Assembly: GCA_003142635.1 (NCBI GenBank)
Contig: PLMX01000239.1
Location: forward strand, 55,298-92,720
DNA: 37,423 bases
Source of the DNA: Syntrophaceae bacterium
GTDB taxonomy: Bacteria; Desulfobacterota; Syntrophia; Syntrophales; UBA2185
Direction: 5' to 3'
Made by a program: the position numbers and the translations under genes. Of the stretch, positions 16,731 to 24,908 are shown in pieces (position 1 is the stretch's first letter; every line of letters begins with the position of its first letter). Below the pieces are notes generated by a model. It saw nothing but the letters and a program-made list of their open reading frames with translations, did no database searches and was not told the DNA's origin.

Positions 16731-17474
16731 ATGCTGAAAATTAAAAACATCAACACATATTACGGTAAACTGCACGCCCTGAGAAACGTCTCCCTCCACG
16801 TCAACGCAGGAGAGATCGTTGCACTTATTGGCTCTAACGGCGCCGGGAAGACGACAATATTGAATACAGTCTCTGCCGTCACGCCGCCCGCAGACGGCGA
16901 AATATATTTTGATGGCATCTCGATCAGCAGGCTTGCCACGGATACCATAGTCAAACTGGGCGTCTCCCAGGTCCCCGAGGGGAGGCAGATATTCAAACCT
17001 CTTTCCGTTGAAGATAATCTTGAACTCGGCGCATATCTCCGCTCTGAGGCCGGGGAAAGAAAGAAAGATATAACGAAGGATAAGGACGCAGTGTATGCGC
17101 TATTCCCGCGACTTGGGGAACGACGTAAACAGACTTCGGGAACCCTGTCGGGTGGTGAGCAGCAGATGCTGGCTATAGGCCGGGCGCTGATGGCGAAGCC
17201 GCGGCTGCTCCTGCTTGACGAACCGGCGATGGGACTTGCGCCGCTCCTGGTGCAGGAGATATTTCGAGTTATCGAGGAGCTCCGCAGGCAGCAGGGAACT
17301 TCCATACTTCTCGTAGAACAGAATGCACGGGTGGCGCTCAGAGTTGCCGATCGGGGTTATGTGCTTGAAACCGGAAGGGTGATTCTTGAAGAGACGGCAT
17401 CAGAGCTTCTGGCGAATAGGGATGTGCAGCGGGCATATCTCGGAAAAGACAAAAAGGAAATCTGGGAACGTTAA
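16731..17474 (+). CDS. livF: ABC transporter ATPase LivF
   Basis: A 247-aa ATP-binding subunit with Walker A GSNGAGKTT, signature LSGGEQQMLAIGRA, Walker B LLLLDEPAMGLAP and switch His replaced by Gln in LLVEQNA, as is normal for LivF. ATG 16731 gives the usual LivF start (MLKIKNINTYYG). A TTG at 16722, with GAGGG at 16706-16710, would add three residues and cannot be excluded. It forms the heterodimer with LivG. Confidence 0.93.
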   Translation: MLKIKNINTYYGKLHALRNVSLHVNAGEIVALIGSNGAGKTTILNTVSAVTPPADGEIYFDGISISRLATDTIVKLGVSQVPEGRQIFKPLSVEDNLELGAYLRSEAGERKKDITKDKDAVYALFPRLGERRKQTSGTLSGGEQQMLAIGRALMAKPRLLLLDEPAMGLAPLLVQEIFRVIEELRRQQGTSILLVEQNARVALRVADRGYVLETGRVILEETASELLANRDVQRAYLGKDKKEIWER

Positions 17475-17494
17475 CAGTAAGACGTGAGGTGCTT

Positions 17495-18796
17495 ATGAAA
17501 ATTTGGGACGCCAAATATGAATGTATGCCGCGCGAAGAGCTGGAGGAACTCCAACTCGAAAGGCTGCAGGCAACTCTAAACAGGGTCTATAAAAATGTGA
17601 CGTTCTACCGCAAAATATTTGACGAGTTGGAGATAGTTCCTGAGAGTATGCAATCCCTCTCCGGGTTGGTGAATATCCCGTTTACCAACAAGGAAGACTT
17701 GAGGATGAATTATCCCTACGGCATGTTTGCGGTTCCTCTCCGCGAAGTGGTGCGGGTGCATTCATCATCGGGAACAACTGAAAAACCTGTTGTGGTCGGC
17801 TACACAAGAAATGACATCAAGGCGTGGACGAATCTTGTGGCCCGCGTCATGACTGCCGTCGGGGTTACCCGCGATGACATGGTGCAAATCACCTTCAGTT
17901 ACGGTCTGTACACGGGCGCCTTCGGGTTTCATTATGGGGCGGAGGCAATAGGTGCGAGTGTAATTCCCACGGGCACCGGCAACACGGAAAAGCAGATAAT
18001 GATTATGCAGGACTACATGACATCCGCGCTTATTTCCACGCCGACCTATGCGATGACGCTCGCAGAAAGGATGGATTGCATCGGCGTCGATCCTAAAAAG
18101 TTGTCATTGAGGGTCGGCCTGTTCGGCGGAGAGCCTTTATCGGAGGCCATGCGCGGAGAGATTGAATCGAGGCTGGGCATCACTGCGACAGACAATTACG
18201 GATTATCGGAGATTATCGGTCCGGGCGTGGCAGGGGAATGCGAATACAGATGCGGCATGCACATCTTTGAAGACGCCTTCATTCCGGAGATTATTGACCC
18301 CAAGACGGGCGAACGGCTGCCTGTCGGAAGCGTCGGGGAACTTGTTCTGACGACCATCAAGAAAGAGGCCTTTCCCATGATCCGCTATCGCACGGGGGAC
18401 ATGACATCTCTTGAATATGGGCCATGCAGATGCGGGAGAACCATGGTGCGGATGAATAAAACAGCGGGGCGATCAGACGACATGCTCATCATCAGGGGGG
18501 TTAACGTATATCCTTCGCAGATAGCGTCTGTATTGGCCGCCATTGTGGGAATGGCGCCGCATTATCAGATTGTCGCGGATCGGAAAGGCGCCCATGATTT
18601 TCTGGAGATTCATTTTGAGGCTGCGGAAGGGACCTTCTTTGACGAAATGAAAAGGCAAAAAGCTTTCTTAGAGATGGTTGAAAAGAGGATAAGGTCCGTT
18701 ATAGGAATAAGCGCCACAGTGAAACTGGTCCCGCCCAACACGATTGCCAGGCAGGAAGGCAAAACCGGGATTGTTATAGATAGACGTAAGACTTAG
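17495..18796 (+). CDS. paaK: Phenylacetate-CoA ligase family protein
   Basis: A 433-aa AMP-forming ligase of PaaK length. The ATP/AMP loop is SSSGTTEKP (about 90-98); later come GLFGGEPLSEAMR, TDNYGLSEIIGPGVAGEC, MIRYRTGDMTSL and the C-terminal hinge SDDMLIIRGVNVYPSQI. It activates phenylacetate or a related aryl/short acid to the CoA thioester with ATP. ATG 17495 with GAGG 5 nt upstream is preferred to GTG 17489, which overlaps the site. It is 20 nt downstream of livF, so uptake and activation genes are coupled. Substrate specificity is not determinable here. Confidence 0.92.
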   Translation: MKIWDAKYECMPREELEELQLERLQATLNRVYKNVTFYRKIFDELEIVPESMQSLSGLVNIPFTNKEDLRMNYPYGMFAVPLREVVRVHSSSGTTEKPVVVGYTRNDIKAWTNLVARVMTAVGVTRDDMVQITFSYGLYTGAFGFHYGAEAIGASVIPTGTGNTEKQIMIMQDYMTSALISTPTYAMTLAERMDCIGVDPKKLSLRVGLFGGEPLSEAMRGEIESRLGITATDNYGLSEIIGPGVAGECEYRCGMHIFEDAFIPEIIDPKTGERLPVGSVGELVLTTIKKEAFPMIRYRTGDMTSLEYGPCRCGRTMVRMNKTAGRSDDMLIIRGVNVYPSQIASVLAAIVGMAPHYQIVADRKGAHDFLEIHFEAAEGTFFDEMKRQKAFLEMVEKRIRSVIGISATVKLVPPNTIARQEGKTGIVIDRRKT

Positions 18797-18916
18797 GGTC
18801 GAGGAGTTTGTTCCGAAATACTGATGTTCGGCGCCTCCCTGTGGGAATGTAAATCGCTGAATCGCCATCGCCGTTTTAGATTGGAGTCCGTTGCTTTCTT
18901 ATCCCCCGCCATCTTG

Positions 18917-19783
18917 TCAAATCTGGATGTAATCTTGTGTCCTGCCCGGCTTGAGCAGGCCGACTGTGAAGTGATACAGGGCAAACAGTTCCATGGAAAA
19001 TGGCAGGTATCCGAGATAACCGGGGAGCGGCATTTCAAAGATGTGGAGAAAGTTGAAGAAGGGTATGCGATATATCCACTTCGGATATGAGTAATAATTC
19101 CACATCTCCCAGAAGAAACCGCAAATGATGCACCCGACCCATAGGGACAGCAGCGGTTGCCAGTTGTCCGCGGCAATGTACTGGAGAAGTGTGCGGTTCC
19201 GGAGCCAGGCATTAAGCGGTTCGAGCATTAAATAGACTGACAGCCAGACAAAACAAAAAAAGTAATTAGGCCAGATCAACATCAACACCAGCATAAGAAG
19301 GCCTGCAGCAAAGAGGGCAATCAATCTGGTCGGAGTTATCCGAAATTGAAGCCCTGATTTCATCCTGCTGATCCAGGCGAATGTGCCGGCGAGCTCGGCC
19401 GTGCCGAATACTGCAGGCATGACCGTCGAGAAGCTTAGCGAAGAAAACATAAAGAACTCGGCATCAGTGAAGTATTGCTCGCCCAGGTAGTACCAGTTCT
19501 GTGTGCGCAGATTTATAATTTCAAAAAGCCACCACGCCGGCACGGAAATTAGAAAGAGTGTGGCATAAGCGCCTGGATCGCGCGTCAAAAGCGAATGGCC
19601 CTTCCTGGTGAAAACCACGGCATCGATGGTGAGGCAGTATCCCAGCCACATGGGGAAGAACCCCCACTGGGTGCGCAGTCCGGGAAGGGACCAGTTCAGA
19701 ATCCAGAATGTAAGGGCGAGTCCCGAACCGAGCCACCCGTAAATGGGCCAGTGCCAAACGCGTGATGTCAATTTCACAGTCAT
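18917..19783 (-). CDS. Unrecognised polytopic membrane protein
   Basis: A 288-aa protein with about seven hydrophobic helices and an unusual richness in Trp, Tyr and Phe (motifs such as VPAWWLFEIINLRTQNWYY and FFWEMWNYYS). No catalytic motif is recognised. The start ATG 19783 has AGGTG six bases upstream; the TTG at 19801 would add six residues. It is convergent with paaK (120 nt between stops, no clear terminator) and divergent from the next operon. Confidence 0.75.
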   Translation of the reverse strand: MTVKLTSRVWHWPIYGWLGSGLALTFWILNWSLPGLRTQWGFFPMWLGYCLTIDAVVFTRKGHSLLTRDPGAYATLFLISVPAWWLFEIINLRTQNWYYLGEQYFTDAEFFMFSSLSFSTVMPAVFGTAELAGTFAWISRMKSGLQFRITPTRLIALFAAGLLMLVLMLIWPNYFFCFVWLSVYLMLEPLNAWLRNRTLLQYIAADNWQPLLSLWVGCIICGFFWEMWNYYSYPKWIYRIPFFNFLHIFEMPLPGYLGYLPFSMELFALYHFTVGLLKPGRTQDYIQI

Positions 19784-19998
19784 TGCAACACCTGTTGGCA
19801 ACTTGAAGTGAAAACGGAGAGCAAAAAAGAGAGAAGTTAAGGTGAAAAGTTCACGCTTCTCTAAACCTCTCAGAGTTTATCCAATTTGATTTTTGCTGTC
19901 AAGACGTCGCTCTTCTTTTTGTATTTGTTGAAAAAAAAGAAAAAGTGTAATAGATACTGTTCAATGTTTACCAAATGTCTGAGATAAGGGAGGAAGTC

Positions 19999-20157
19999 AT
20001 GATGAAGGAAAGACGGTCTGGTTGCGAAGGTGAGACTGACAAGAGAATTCTTGCGAGGATGTTGATTGATGGACAGATTACAGAGAAGGATTTGCAGGCC
20101 TACCTTAAGGAACTTCCCGACATGTCATCCTGTGCTGACGAGATAGAAATAGAGTAG
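19999..20157 (+). CDS. Small 52-aa hypothetical protein upstream of tatD
   Basis: A short acidic protein from ATG 19999, chosen because GGGAGG ends five bases upstream. The central segment RMLIDGQITEKDLQAYLKELPD resembles a short helical hairpin seen in many small deltaproteobacterial proteins, and the tail is acidic. There is no membrane segment. It is the first gene of the tatD-thiN-thiD-cca-nlpC run, 31 nt ahead of tatD. No function can be assigned. Confidence 0.65.
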   Translation: MMKERRSGCEGETDKRILARMLIDGQITEKDLQAYLKELPDMSSCADEIEIE

Positions 20158-20188
20158 TCCGGCTGGTGAACATTGCACGGGAATGCCT

Positions 20189-20953
20189 ATGATCGCTGAT
20201 TCGCATGCGCATCTGGAGATGAGGGACTTCGACCGCGACAGGGCTGAAGTTATAAAAAGGGCTGAAGACGCGGGAGTTGACCTGATTGTAACGGTCGGCA
20301 CGACCTTGGATGATTGCAGAAAGGCGGTTTCCATTGCCGGGAAGTTTAAGAATGTGTACGCGGCGATTGGCATTCATCCGCACGATGTGAAGGAAATTGA
20401 CGATGGGACTTACGATTCTCTCAGGAAGCTGGCAAAAATGGATAAAGTTGTGGCCTTCGGGGAAATCGGTCTTGATTTTTTCCGCAATCTGTCTCCGAGG
20501 GAGACGCAGATCAGGAGGTTTGGAGAACAACTGGAGGTAGCCGGTGAGATTGGGCTACCCATAATCATACATGATCGCGACGCCCATAGAGAAACCGTAG
20601 ACATGCTCGGAAGACGGAAGCATGAGCAAAGAGGAGTCATCCACTGCTTTTCCGGCGACCAGGCGATGGCGGCAAAATGTCTCGACATGGGTTTTCTCAT
20701 TTCTATACCGGGTGCGGTTACGTTCGGGAAGTCAGAGAAGCTGCAGGAAGTGGTGAGATATATCCCGGTCACGAGTCTTCTGGTAGAGACTGATGCACCC
20801 TACATTACCCCTCATCCGCATAGGGGGAAAAGGAATGAACCTGCCTATGTTGTCCATACGGCAAAAAAGGTGGCGGAGATAAAAGGCCTGTCCCTTGAAG
20901 AATTGGCCAGTGTGACATATCAAAATACAAAGGATGTCTTTGGCATTAAATAG
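20189..20953 (+). CDS. tatD: TatD family metal-dependent hydrolase (DNase)
   Basis: A 254-aa TIM-barrel protein with the metal ligands of TatD: DSHAHL at the N-terminus, GEIGLDFF, IIHDRDAH, VIHCFSGD and VETDAPYITPHPHRG. TatD proteins are 3'-5' exonucleases acting in DNA repair or RNA quality control. ATG 20189 is preferred to ATG 20183 because GGGA then lies at proper distance. Operon context: after the 52-aa gene, before the thiamine genes. Confidence 0.93.
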   Translation: MIADSHAHLEMRDFDRDRAEVIKRAEDAGVDLIVTVGTTLDDCRKAVSIAGKFKNVYAAIGIHPHDVKEIDDGTYDSLRKLAKMDKVVAFGEIGLDFFRNLSPRETQIRRFGEQLEVAGEIGLPIIIHDRDAHRETVDMLGRRKHEQRGVIHCFSGDQAMAAKCLDMGFLISIPGAVTFGKSEKLQEVVRYIPVTSLLVETDAPYITPHPHRGKRNEPAYVVHTAKKVAEIKGLSLEELASVTYQNTKDVFGIK

Positions 20954-21016
20954 AGAGTCCAAGAATTGCTGGCCGGACATTAGATAATCCTTTTGACAAA
21001 TTCTCATATTAATCCC

Positions 21017-21691
21017 ATGAATAAAGTCATAATAGTCGTTGCCGGCGGCGAGATCAAAAACCTGGCATTCTTCCGGTCAAAGATCTCCGAGTTGAAACCT
21101 GCCGAGATAATCTGCGCAGACAGCGGCGCCGGCTATCTGCGCGCAATCGGTATGGTCCCGCAGGTCATAATAGGCGATATGGATTCTCTCTCGCCCGGTG
21201 TGCTGGAGTACTTCAAGGAGCGGGGAAGCCGGATTATCAGATATCCGGAGGGCAAGAACGAAACTGATACGCAACTGGCTTTGGAATATGCTTTTGGTAT
21301 TGCCCCTGATGAAATCTATGTGTTCGGCGCCTTGGGAGCCAGGATCGATCACACCCTTGCCAATGTATCGCTCCTCGCTCTCGGCTCGAAAAAGGGCGTG
21401 CGAATTAAATTGATCGATGAATGGTGTGAGACTTTTATCGTGGGCAACGAGTATGCCGTTGAGGGTGAACCGGGGCAGACGGTATCCCTTCTCCCCTTCT
21501 CGGATACGGTCACAGGAATAACAATCGACGGATTTGAGTATCCGCTTAAGGATGGAACAATGGAGATCGGGGCGCCTTACGGGGTCAGTAATCGCTTAGC
21601 TGCCGCGAAGGGCGTTATTTCCGTTAAGACAGGTCATCTCCTTGTAATCAGATATTTCAAGGCGGGGGCCCTGCCCCGAGGGGACAAATGA
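21017..21691 (+). CDS. thiN: Thiamine pyrophosphokinase
   Basis: A 224-aa enzyme matching the TPK fold: CADSGAGYLRAIGMVPQVIIGDMDSL (Asp35, Asp54, Asp56 as metal/phosphate residues), PEGKNETDTQLALEYA (about 77-92) and GALGARIDHTLANVSLL. The C-terminal half is the beta-rich thiamine-binding domain with GVSNRL. It converts thiamine plus ATP to thiamine diphosphate, i.e. salvage. ATG 21017 replaces a TTG at 20993; neither has a strong ribosome site. The stop overlaps the thiD start (ATGA at 21688-21691), indicating translational coupling. No TPP riboswitch was recognised upstream. Confidence 0.9.
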   Translation: MNKVIIVVAGGEIKNLAFFRSKISELKPAEIICADSGAGYLRAIGMVPQVIIGDMDSLSPGVLEYFKERGSRIIRYPEGKNETDTQLALEYAFGIAPDEIYVFGALGARIDHTLANVSLLALGSKKGVRIKLIDEWCETFIVGNEYAVEGEPGQTVSLLPFSDTVTGITIDGFEYPLKDGTMEIGAPYGVSNRLAAAKGVISVKTGHLLVIRYFKAGALPRGDK

Positions 21692-22485
21692 AATTAGTCC
21701 GGGTCTTAACCATCGCCGGTTCGGATTCCTGCGGCGGCGCAGGGATACAGGCGGACCTGAAGACAATCATGGCGCTGGGCGGTTTGGGGATGAGCGTTAT
21801 AACAGCCCTCACCGCGCAGAACACCTCTGGCATCCAGGATATATATGAGATCGCACCTGAATTTGTGGAGAAACAGTTTGCATCTGTCATGGCCGATACG
21901 GGTGTTGATGCCGCCAAAACGGGGATGCTGACGAATACTGCGACATTAAGGACAGTGGCGGGCATGATCAGGAAACACGGCATCGAAAAGGTCGTCGTCG
22001 ATCCGGTAATGGCGGCCAAGGGAGGGGAGGCATTGATAAGAGGCGGGGCGAGGGAGGCATTGATCAGCGAGTTGATTCCTCTGGCCTTTGTCGTGACTCC
22101 GAATATACCTGAGGCAGAGGTCTTAGCGGAAATGCAAATAACCTCAACAGCCGACATGGAAAAAGCTGCGAAGATAATTTACGGCTTCGGTGCGAAGAAT
22201 GTGGTCGTTAAAGGCGGACATCTGACAGGCGATGCTGTAGATATCCTCTTCGACGGCAAGAGATTTCGGAGATATTCTTCCGAAAGAATCGATAAGATGG
22301 AAACGCACGGCACAGGGTGCACTTTTTCCGCCGTCATTGCTACCTTGCTGGCCAAAGGCGAGAGCGTATCTAAAGCAGTGGCGGGGGCAAAGGCCTATAT
22401 AACACAGGCCATAAAGACTTCATACAGTACCGGCACAGGATACAGATTGATAACGCACTTTTTTCCGGCTTCGTCGGATGAATAG
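21688..22485 (+). CDS. thiD: Hydroxymethylpyrimidine/phosphomethylpyrimidine kinase ThiD
   Basis: A 265-aa ribokinase-fold kinase: AGSDSCGGAGIQADLKT at 10-26, VVDPVMAAKGG near 103-113 and HGTGCTFSAVIA with Cys211 in the anion hole. It phosphorylates HMP and HMP-phosphate in thiamine pyrimidine synthesis or salvage. It overlaps the preceding pyrophosphokinase gene by 4 nt. No ThiE domain is fused, unlike some anaerobes. Confidence 0.95.
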   Translation: MKLVRVLTIAGSDSCGGAGIQADLKTIMALGGLGMSVITALTAQNTSGIQDIYEIAPEFVEKQFASVMADTGVDAAKTGMLTNTATLRTVAGMIRKHGIEKVVVDPVMAAKGGEALIRGGAREALISELIPLAFVVTPNIPEAEVLAEMQITSTADMEKAAKIIYGFGAKNVVVKGGHLTGDAVDILFDGKRFRRYSSERIDKMETHGTGCTFSAVIATLLAKGESVSKAVAGAKAYITQAIKTSYSTGTGYRLITHFFPASSDE

Positions 22486-22537
22486 GAAGACTCTCCATCT
22501 TCCCGTGTACAAGTTTAATGAACAGGGCGGATGATCT

Positions 22538-23896
22538 TTGTTAGCTGATAGCTCCGGAAAATTCAAAGCGTCCCGCGATACGGCGGCAAGCATTGTTCGT
22601 CGGTTGCAAGATGCCGGGCATGAAGCATACTTCGTGGGTGGATGCGTGCGTGATCTCCTGCGCGGCGTGCAGCCCGGAGATTATGATATCGTTACCTCAG
22701 CGCTGCCCGCGGATGTCTGTTCGCTCTTTCCTCATACGGTGCCGGTGGGTATAAGTTTTGGCGTCGTTATTGTGGTTGAGGAAGGCCACGGTTATGAAGT
22801 CGCCACATTTCGTGCGGAGAGTCGCTATGACGACGGGCGCAGGCCGTCCCACGTCGAATTCACGAATGCACATGGGGATGTGTGCCGCCGCGACTTCACC
22901 ATCAATGCCCTGCTCATGGACCCGATGACGGGGAACATAATCGATTATGTCGGCGGCAGGAAGGATATCGCGGACCGTGTCATCCGGACAATCGGAAATC
23001 CCGGCGAGCGCTTTGCCGAGGATCATTTAAGAATGCTTCGCGCTCTTCGTTTTTCCGCCAATCTCGGGTATGCAATTGATCCCGATACTTCCCTCGCCAT
23101 AAAAAGACACGCGTTCGAGATAAGACGTATCAGCGCCGAACGCATACGAGACGAATTGACAAAGCTCCTCACGCGCGGCGGTGCGCGCGGCGGAATGGAA
23201 ATGATGGCGGAAACCGGTCTTCTTGCTGAAATCTTACCAGAAGTGTATTGCCTGCGTGGCATCGAACAGCCGCCGGCATTCCACCCGGAAGGCGACGTCT
23301 GGGAACACACGCTCCGCATGCTTGACCTGCTGCCTGCGGGAGACGCGGAGAACGACTCGCGTCTTGCCTGGGGTGTACTATTGCACGACGTTGGCAAGGC
23401 CTGCACAGGTTCCGTTGATGCATCAGGCATTCACTTTTACGGTCATGTGCGCGAAGGCGAGAGGATCGCGGAGGCAGTGATGCGGCGCCTCAGGTTTTCC
23501 CGTGCAGACATGGAGACCATTCTTGCCCTCATTCAGTATCATATGCTCTTCATGAACGTTGCGGACATGAGACCGAACAAATTAAAACGCTTCCTCAGAA
23601 TGCCCGACTTCCAACTGCACATGGAGCTTCATCGGTTGGACTGCCTTGCGAGCCACGGGTTTCTCGACAGCCATGAGTTCTGCATGAGCAAGCTTGCGGA
23701 AGTGGGGGAGGATGAACTCCGTCCGCCGCGATTACTTACGGGAGATGACCTTGTTGCCATGGGCTTTCCTCCGAGTCCTCTTTTCGGCGAGATACTTGAT
23801 GCTGTTGAGGATGCGCAGCTCGACGGGACGATAGCGACGTCCGACGATGCGCGCAGGCTGGTAATGGATCGCTGGGCGGATAAGTTGCCGGGATGA
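22538..23896 (+). CDS. CCA-adding/poly(A) polymerase-type tRNA nucleotidyltransferase with HD domain
   Basis: A 452-aa class II nucleotidyltransferase. The head domain has FVGGCVRDLLRG (33-43) and the catalytic GDYDIV with Asp48 and Asp50, then CRRDFTINALLMDP and EDHLRMLRALRF. An HD domain follows with LLHDVGKA (His283, Asp284). It adds or repairs the tRNA 3' CCA; a poly(A) polymerase role cannot be excluded. The start is TTG 22538 preceded by GGGCGG; no in-frame ATG lies upstream. It is in the same run as thiD (52-nt gap) and the lipoprotein gene (37-nt gap to the chosen start). Confidence 0.9.
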   Translation: MLADSSGKFKASRDTAASIVRRLQDAGHEAYFVGGCVRDLLRGVQPGDYDIVTSALPADVCSLFPHTVPVGISFGVVIVVEEGHGYEVATFRAESRYDDGRRPSHVEFTNAHGDVCRRDFTINALLMDPMTGNIIDYVGGRKDIADRVIRTIGNPGERFAEDHLRMLRALRFSANLGYAIDPDTSLAIKRHAFEIRRISAERIRDELTKLLTRGGARGGMEMMAETGLLAEILPEVYCLRGIEQPPAFHPEGDVWEHTLRMLDLLPAGDAENDSRLAWGVLLHDVGKACTGSVDASGIHFYGHVREGERIAEAVMRRLRFSRADMETILALIQYHMLFMNVADMRPNKLKRFLRMPDFQLHMELHRLDCLASHGFLDSHEFCMSKLAEVGEDELRPPRLLTGDDLVAMGFPPSPLFGEILDAVEDAQLDGTIATSDDARRLVMDRWADKLPG

Positions 23897-23933
23897 CTTC
23901 ATACGTTTGAAAAATCTACTGACGAGTATTCCT

Positions 23934-24725
23934 ATGCATGTGGAACAAACAGAACGTGCTCTAAGACTGCGATGCTTCCTGAAAGTCACGATCGCCGTTT
24001 TTTTAGTTATCCTGCTTTTTGCAGGCTGCGCGGGACGCCGGGCATACAGTAGTCGACCTAAGACTATAGAAAAGCCTCTTGCGCGCCTGGGTTATACCAT
24101 TCAGGTTGGCGCCTTTGCCGCTGTCGAAAATGCCGCCCGGCTGACTGACCAGCTCCAGGCCCGTGGGTTGGATGCCACCTATTTCGTGGCTCGCGCAGGA
24201 TTGTATAAGGTGCGGTTTGGCAACTATCCTTCCAAGACTGCAGCCCGCCAAAAGGCGGAAAGCCTGAAGTCGTCCGGAGTGATCGGTGAATTCTATATCG
24301 TCAACCCCGATGAATATGCTGTTGCCAGGCAACAAAAGTACGGCGACATGTATGTCCGGGAGGAACTGATAAAGACGGCAGAGAGCTTCGTCGGTGTTCC
24401 ATATCTCTGGGGCGGCACCTCGCCAAACACCGGATTTGATTGCAGCGGTTTGTCAATGACAGTCTATCAGTTAAACGGTCTCGATCTTCCCCGCTCATCG
24501 AAGGAGCAGTACGAGACAGGTGCACCTGTTGAAAGGAACGACCTTCTGAAAGGTGATCTCGTTTTTTTTGCTACTTCCGGCAAAGGCAAGGTTGCGCACG
24601 TCGGCATATATGTAGGGGACGGCCGATTTATCCATGCCGCGGGCAAAGGCAAGAATATCCGTGTGGATCACTTGTCGAGTAGCTATTACAAGAAAAGGTA
24701 TGTAGGTGGCAGGACATATATATGA
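23934..24725 (+). CDS. SPOR and NlpC/P60 domain lipoprotein (putative peptidoglycan endopeptidase)
   Basis: A 263-aa lipoprotein: charged n-region, hydrophobic core and lipobox LLFAGC with Cys32. A SPOR domain (about 53-125; YTIQVGAFAAVENAARL, YKVRFGNYPSK) binds denuded septal glycan. An NlpC/P60 domain follows (about 145-263) with nucleophile Cys170 in FDCSGL, His222 in VAHVGIYVG and His234 in FIHAAGKG. It probably cleaves D-Glu-mDAP links in the periplasm near the septum. ATG 23934 is preferred; TTG 23907 would add nine residues ahead of the signal. Confidence 0.9.
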   Translation: MHVEQTERALRLRCFLKVTIAVFLVILLFAGCAGRRAYSSRPKTIEKPLARLGYTIQVGAFAAVENAARLTDQLQARGLDATYFVARAGLYKVRFGNYPSKTAARQKAESLKSSGVIGEFYIVNPDEYAVARQQKYGDMYVREELIKTAESFVGVPYLWGGTSPNTGFDCSGLSMTVYQLNGLDLPRSSKEQYETGAPVERNDLLKGDLVFFATSGKGKVAHVGIYVGDGRFIHAAGKGKNIRVDHLSSSYYKKRYVGGRTYI

Positions 24726-24837
24726 GTTTGCCAAGCGCCCTGCGATAGGCATACATGATGTCTCAATATCTTTTCTGCAGCCGGCTGGTTGATTAAATTC
24801 AGGATAAGATTTCAGCGTACATGATGTTAATGGCAAT

Positions 24838-24874
24838 CTGTCAGGGCAGGGAAAACGTATCGCTTTCCCGACAG
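24838..24874 (+). other. Hairpin in the rfbB leader
   Basis: CTGTC (24838-24842) pairs with GACAG (24870-24874) and GGGAAA (24849-24854) with TTTCCC (24864-24869), leaving a six-base bulge on the left arm and a nine-base loop. It ends 34 nt before the rfbB start, and no T run follows. Confidence 0.35.
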
Positions 24875-24908
24875 AATTGATGTAAGAATCGACAATATAG
24901 GGGGAACA

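Noticed and set aside
20954-21016. TPP riboswitch ahead of the thiamine genes
   Set aside because: Only 63 nt separate tatD and the kinase gene, and no CUGAGA-type TPP core is present.
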